Both the position numbers and the translations under genes were made by a program. The notes under the pieces were generated by a model, which worked only from the letters and a program-made list of their open reading frames with translations, did not search any database and had not been told where the DNA came from. A stretch of 64,000 bases of DNA from Halopseudomonas pertucinogena (GTDB taxonomy: Bacteria > Pseudomonadota > Gammaproteobacteria > Pseudomonadales > Pseudomonadaceae). Within the stretch, counting starts at the first letter, position 1; each line of letters begins with the position of its first letter. Of the stretch, positions 60,391 through 64,000 are shown piece after piece. Location: positions 620,001-684,000 of the forward strand of contig NZ_BMNN01000001.1 of the NCBI RefSeq assembly GCF_014646575.1, in the 5' to 3' direction.

Positions 60391-61200
60391 ATGAAAACGA
60401 AGCGAGTAGTGGTAACCGGGGCAGGCAGCGGATTGGGGCGGGAGCTGGCACTGCGGTATGCCCGGGAGGGCGCCTGGCTGGCGCTGGCAGACATTCAGGA
60501 AGAGGGGTTGAAGGAGACGCTGCGCCTGGTGGAGGAGGCCGGTGGCAGCGGGTTCACCCGTCGCTGCGACGTGCGCGACTACAGCCAGCTGGCGGCGCTG
60601 GCGCAAAGCTGCGAGGAGATGATGCAGGGTATCGATATCCTCATCAATAATGCCGGCGTGGCCTCCGGAGGTTGGTTCGAGGACCTGTCGCTGGAGGACT
60701 GGGACTGGCAGATCAGCATCAACCTGATGGGTGTGGTCAAGGGCTGCAAGGCGTTCCTGCCGTTGCTGCTGGCCACAGACGGCGGTCGCATCATCAACAT
60801 TGCCTCGATGGCCGCGCTGATGCAGGCACCGGGGATGAGCAATTACAACGTCGCCAAGGCCGGGGTGGTTGCCCTGTCCGAAAGCCTGCTGTGCGAGCTG
60901 CGGCCACGGGGCGTCCAGGTCCATGTCGTCTGCCCGTCGTTCTTCCAGACCAACCTGCTGGATTCCTTCCGTGGTCCGGACAGCGAGTCGAGGGAAGATA
61001 TCGCCCGGCTGCTGGAAAGCTCGCCGATCTCCGCCGCCGATATCGCCGATATCATCTTCCGCGAGAGCGAGGCCGGCACCTTCATGATTCTGCCCCACGA
61101 CAAGGGGCGCGAGGCCTGGGCGGTCAAGCAGGCCAACCCGCAGGCGATACACGACGAGATGGTCCGTCTGGCCGTCAAGAAGATGTCTGCGGGCGGCTGA
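60391..61200 (+). CDS. Short-chain dehydrogenase/reductase
   Basis: The 269-residue protein is a classical SDR. It has the cofactor motif 'VVTGAGSGLGRELA', Asp38-type 'ADIQEE' suggesting NAD(H), 'INNAGVASGG', the catalytic Ser in 'INIASMAALM' and 'YNVAKAG' with Tyr and Lys. The C-terminal 'ADIADIIFRESEAGTFMILP' is typical of a subgroup of Pseudomonas SDRs; substrate unknown. The ATG at 60391 has GGAGACGGT before it. It lies upstream of argR with 151 bases between and is probably separate from the arginine genes. Confidence 0.85.
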   Translation: MKTKRVVVTGAGSGLGRELALRYAREGAWLALADIQEEGLKETLRLVEEAGGSGFTRRCDVRDYSQLAALAQSCEEMMQGIDILINNAGVASGGWFEDLSLEDWDWQISINLMGVVKGCKAFLPLLLATDGGRIINIASMAALMQAPGMSNYNVAKAGVVALSESLLCELRPRGVQVHVVCPSFFQTNLLDSFRGPDSESREDIARLLESSPISAADIADIIFRESEAGTFMILPHDKGREAWAVKQANPQAIHDEMVRLAVKKMSAGG

Positions 61201-61351
61201 CCGCTCGCCGGTGGGCCGGCGGCATTTTTTGCTGCCGGCGCGACTGCTCCGCTGTCATGTTCGGCTGCATGTGGCACAATGCAGCACTGACTCGGAACCG
61301 CGGACCAGGCGTGAAAATGGGTGCCCCTCTTAGCAATATCTGGATCTCTGG

Positions 61352-62338
61352 ATGACAGCTGACGTGCGTCGCATGGCATTTCTGCTGTGGCCAGGGTGTC
61401 ACCCGTCCATCTTCATGCCGGCGTTGGCCGTGCTGCGCTCCGCCAACCGGATGGCGGAATCACTGCTCTATCAGATCGACTGCTACACCCTGGATGATCA
61501 GCCGCTGGCGTCGCCGGAAGGCTGGCTGCTGCCGGCACGCCGCTGGGAAGGGGTGCCGGAATCGCTTTCCCAGTTGTGGCTGGTGGCCGATGTGGCGCAG
61601 CTGCCGTCGACCATCAGCCCGTCCCTGGTGTTGCAGCTGCGTTCCCTGGCCCGCCAGGGCGTGCTGCTCGGCGGACTGGAAGAGGGCGTGTTTCCGCTGG
61701 CCATGGCCGGCCTGCTGGACGGACGGCGTTGCGCCGTGCACTGGCGCATGCTTGAGGAGTTCCGTGAGCGCTTTCCTGCGGTGCAGGCCGGCACCCGCCT
61801 GTTCGAGCAGGACGAGGGACGATCCAGCGGCAGCGGCCTGGCGATTGTCGATCTGTTCCTGACGCTGGTGGCCGAACACCATGGTGCCGATCTCGCCGCG
61901 CTGGTGGCCGAGGATCTCAATGTCGAAAGGATACGTGCTGGCAGCGAACAGCAGCGCGTGCCCCTGCGCAACCGGCTGGGCAGTACCCATCCCAAGCTCA
62001 CCCAGGCGGTGATCCTGATGGAGGCCAATATCGAGGAGCCCCTCACCACCGACGAGATCGCCCGGCACGTCGGAGTCTCGCGGCGGCAGCTGGAAAGGAT
62101 ATTCAAACAGTATCTGAACAGCGTGCCGTCGCAGTATTATCTGGAGCTGCGCCTGAATCGGGCGCGGCAGATGCTGCAGCAGACCAGCAAGTCGATCATC
62201 CAGATCGGGCTGTCCTGCGGCTTTTCCTCCGGCCCGCATTTTTCCAGTGCCTACCGCAACTGTTTCGGCGTCACTCCGCGAGAGGATCGGAATCAGTACC
62301 GTGCTCAGCAGGCACAGGACGGCCGGGTCAGCATGTAG
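61352..62338 (+). CDS. argR: Arginine-responsive AraC-family regulator ArgR
   Basis: The 328-residue protein has a GATase1-like (DJ-1/PfpI) N-terminal domain, 'MAFLLWPGCHPSIFMPALAV', and a C-terminal AraC-type double helix-turn-helix: 'TTDEIARHVGVSRRQLERIF' and 'SIIQIGLSCGFSSGPHFSSA' followed by 'FGVTPRE'. Position directly before aruC and aruF matches ArgR of Pseudomonas, which activates arginine catabolism and represses synthesis in response to arginine. It is unrelated to E. coli ArgR. The transport genes that precede argR in P. aeruginosa are absent here. aruC starts 63 bases after its stop. Confidence 0.88.
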   Translation: MTADVRRMAFLLWPGCHPSIFMPALAVLRSANRMAESLLYQIDCYTLDDQPLASPEGWLLPARRWEGVPESLSQLWLVADVAQLPSTISPSLVLQLRSLARQGVLLGGLEEGVFPLAMAGLLDGRRCAVHWRMLEEFRERFPAVQAGTRLFEQDEGRSSGSGLAIVDLFLTLVAEHHGADLAALVAEDLNVERIRAGSEQQRVPLRNRLGSTHPKLTQAVILMEANIEEPLTTDEIARHVGVSRRQLERIFKQYLNSVPSQYYLELRLNRARQMLQQTSKSIIQIGLSCGFSSGPHFSSAYRNCFGVTPREDRNQYRAQQAQDGRVSM

Positions 62339-62401
62339 GTCCGGCATGCCAGGCATGCCTTATCGTTATCCGCCATTGGCGAACACAGGAGAGTTGAACA
62401 G

Positions 62402-63616
62402 ATGTCGCAGTCCATGCAGGTCAGTCGAGCCGACTTCGATCGGGTCATGATGCCCAACTACGCCCCCGTGGACATGGTTCCGGTGCGAGGGCAGGGCTCG
62501 CGCCTGTGGGATCAGGAGGGTCGCGAATACATAGACCTGGCCGGCGGTATTGCGGTCAACTCGCTGGGGCATGCCCACCCGGAGCTGGTGGAAGTGCTGA
62601 CGCGCCAGGCGCAGCAGCTGTGGCACGTGTCCAACATAATGACCAACGAGCCTGCCCTGCGACTTGCCAGTAAGCTGGTGGCGGCGACCTTTGCCGAGCG
62701 CGTGCTGTTCGTCAACTCCGGGGCCGAGGCCAACGAATCCGCGTTCAAGCTGGCGCGGCGCTGGGCGCACGACAATTTCGGGCCGGACAAGCACGAGATC
62801 ATTGCCTGCAGCAACAGCTTTCACGGTCGCACGCTGTTCACTGTCAGTGTCGGCGGTCAGGCCAAGTACTCCCAGGGCTTCGGCCCGGCGATCGCCGGCA
62901 TCAGCCACGTTCCGTACAACGACATCGCCGCACTGGAAGCGCGGATTTCAGAGCGCACCTGCGCGGTGGTGCTGGAGCCGGTACAGGGCGAGGGCGGAGT
63001 CATCCCGGCCACCGCCGAGTACCTGCAGGCGGTGCGCGAGCTGTGTGATCGCCACGATGCGCTGCTGATCTTCGACGAGGTGCAGAGCGGCATGGGCCGT
63101 ACCGGCAAGCTGTTTGCGTACATGCACAGCGGCGTTGCACCGGATATCATGACCAGCGCCAAGGGCATCGGCGGCGGCTTCCCGATTGCGGCCATGCTGA
63201 CCACCGACCGCGTCGCCCCGGCGCTCAGCGTCGGGACCCATGGCAGTACCTATGGCGGCAACCCGCTGGGTTGTGCAGTGGCCGAGCGGGTGCTGGATAT
63301 CATCAATACACCGCAGCTGCTGGATGGCGTCAACGAACGCAGCGCCCAGCTGGTCGCCGGCCTGCGAACCCTGAACGACGAGCTCGGGGTGTTTTCCACC
63401 GTGCGCGGGCAGGGGCTGCTGATCGGCGCCGTGCTGTCCGAGCGCTATCAGGGCAAGGCCGGCCAGATCATGCGTCTGGCCCAGAGCGAAGGCGTGCTGG
63501 TGCTCCAGGCCGGTCCGGACGTGGTGCGTCTGGCCCCGAGCCTGATCATCCCCGAGGCGGACATCCGCGACGCCCTGGGCCGGTTGCGCTCGGCGCTGCT
63601 GAAGCTGGCGGAGTAA
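62402..63616 (+). CDS. aruC: Succinylornithine/acetylornithine transaminase AruC
   Basis: The 404-residue PLP enzyme moves the amino group of N2-succinylornithine (and, in Pseudomonas, acetylornithine) to 2-oxoglutarate. Class III transaminase motifs are 'LFVNSGAEANESAFKLAR', 'CSNSFHGRTLFTVSVGG', 'LIFDEVQSGMGRTGKLFAY' and the PLP lysine in 'TSAKGIGGGFPIAA' (about residue 253). 'THGSTYGGNPLGCAVA' is also diagnostic. GGAGAGTTGAAC precedes the ATG. Standing between argR and aruF it belongs to the arginine succinyltransferase (AST) pathway operon. Confidence 0.95.
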   Translation: MSQSMQVSRADFDRVMMPNYAPVDMVPVRGQGSRLWDQEGREYIDLAGGIAVNSLGHAHPELVEVLTRQAQQLWHVSNIMTNEPALRLASKLVAATFAERVLFVNSGAEANESAFKLARRWAHDNFGPDKHEIIACSNSFHGRTLFTVSVGGQAKYSQGFGPAIAGISHVPYNDIAALEARISERTCAVVLEPVQGEGGVIPATAEYLQAVRELCDRHDALLIFDEVQSGMGRTGKLFAYMHSGVAPDIMTSAKGIGGGFPIAAMLTTDRVAPALSVGTHGSTYGGNPLGCAVAERVLDIINTPQLLDGVNERSAQLVAGLRTLNDELGVFSTVRGQGLLIGAVLSERYQGKAGQIMRLAQSEGVLVLQAGPDVVRLAPSLIIPEADIRDALGRLRSALLKLAE

Positions 63617-63624
63617 CAGCGGCG

Positions 63625-64000
63625 ATGCTCATCCAGCGCCTGTGCACTCTCAACGATCTGGAGCAGATCGAGCGTCTGGCCCTTGCCAGTCCGGTGGGGA
63701 TCACCTCCCTGCCGGCGGACCGCGAGCGGCTCTCGGCGATCATCGAAGGCACCGAAGCGGCGATGGATGAGGGTGTGGTCTTTACCGGCGACGAGCGTTA
63801 TTTCTTCGTGCTGGAGGATGTCGACAGCGGCCGGCTGGTGGGCTGCAGCAGCATCATCTCCGCGGCGGGCTTCAGCCAGCCGTTCCACACCTTCCGCAAT
63901 GAGATGTTCGTGCACGCTTCCCGCGAGCTGGGCCTGCACAACCGCATTCACGTGCTGTCGCTGTGCCACGACCTTACCGGGCACAGCCTGCTGACCGGCT
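63625..64000 (+). CDS. aruF: Arginine/ornithine succinyltransferase subunit alpha AruF, partial
   Basis: The gene runs off the right edge with 125 whole codons visible. The N-terminus 'MLIQRLCTLNDLEQIERLAL', then 'GITSLPADRERL', 'YFFVLEDVDSGRLVGCSSI' and 'FRNEMFVHASRELGLHNRI', matches the AstA/AruF family, which succinylates arginine from succinyl-CoA as the first AST step. It starts eight bases after the aruC stop, so the two are co-transcribed; the beta subunit AruG would be expected next. Confidence 0.93.
   Translation, partial: MLIQRLCTLNDLEQIERLALASPVGITSLPADRERLSAIIEGTEAAMDEGVVFTGDERYFFVLEDVDSGRLVGCSSIISAAGFSQPFHTFRNEMFVHASRELGLHNRIHVLSLCHDLTGHSLLTG

Noticed and set aside
61215-61239. 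Hairpin GCCGGCGGCA/TGCTGCCGGC after the SDR gene as a terminator
   Set aside because: The T-run lies in the loop and not after the stem, so it does not fit a classical terminator; it may still be a structural element.
1-64000. Insertion sequences, prophage, toxin-antitoxin or restriction systems
   Set aside because: I found no transposase, integrase, phage structural, toxin or methylase gene. The 'plasmid stabilization' label of the basic protein at 6816 is only a historical name.

Overview
This window is a gene-dense, GC-rich chromosomal stretch of a gammaproteobacterium of the Pseudomonas group in the broad sense. The assignment rests on an argR-aruC-aruF arginine succinyltransferase locus, the lpxL / minCDE-rluA-apeB block, prc next to a quinone oxidoreductase, rdgC, a glgE-treS/mak-glgB plus glgA-treZ-malQ-treY-glgX storage-sugar locus, and a small gene that resembles ccoM of P. 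stutzeri cbb3 oxidase. I saw no insertion sequence, prophage, rRNA or CRISPR array.

Layout. (1) 1-2140: tail of a hydrolase-like gene, rdgC on the minus strand, then a tandem duplication of a tRNA-Val/tRNA-Asp unit, each copy with its own promoter and terminator. (2) 2231-13766: a membrane-anchored glutamate-synthase-like enzyme, a run of small and poorly characterised stress-type genes (DUF4142, alpha/beta hydrolase, DUF3182, YgaP-like, an alcohol dehydrogenase), the two-gene NHEJ system ku-ligD, a DUF892 protein and a 55-residue KGG-repeat protein. (3) 13859-24151, plus strand: two ferritin-like proteins, a short-chain dehydrogenase, glgE, treS-maltokinase (broken by one extra G in a G7 run) and glgB. 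(4) 24344-39204, minus strand: glgA, treZ, malQ, treY, DUF2934, glgX, a 61-residue protein, DUF72, then a ybhP/clsB/ybhN membrane-lipid trio, nearly all with overlapping or touching ends. (5) 39426-40689: CinA-type amidase, an unknown protein and a second KGG protein. (6) 40833-54244: mainly housekeeping genes (FKBP lipoprotein, prc, quinone reductase, apeB, rluA, minEDC, lpxL, patatin, rapA). (7) 54449-59535: small proteins, a probable ccoM under an ANR/FNR box, and a ygiC/ygiB-like locus with three unrecognised membrane or exported proteins. (8) 59631-64000: DTW protein, SDR, and argR-aruC-aruF (aruF runs off the end).

How it fits together. Regions 2 to 5 read as one stress and storage island. 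TreY and TreZ would release trehalose from alpha-glucan. TreS would turn trehalose into maltose, maltokinase makes maltose-1-phosphate, GlgE polymerises it and GlgB branches it. GlgA, GlgX and MalQ extend, debranch and remodel the glucan. There is no glgC or glgP in the window. Around this core are NHEJ repair, ferritin-like proteins, KGG proteins and cardiolipin-synthase genes, a mix usually linked to desiccation, osmotic and stationary-phase survival. As I remember it, rdgC and the FKBP gene are neighbours in P. aeruginosa, so the roughly 38 kb between them here may be an inserted or relocated block; that is inference. The points most worth a second look are the frameshifted treS-mak, the ANR-box ccoM, the two intergenic DnaA-box-like clusters with AT-rich flanks, and the unnamed genes next to ygiB/ygiC.
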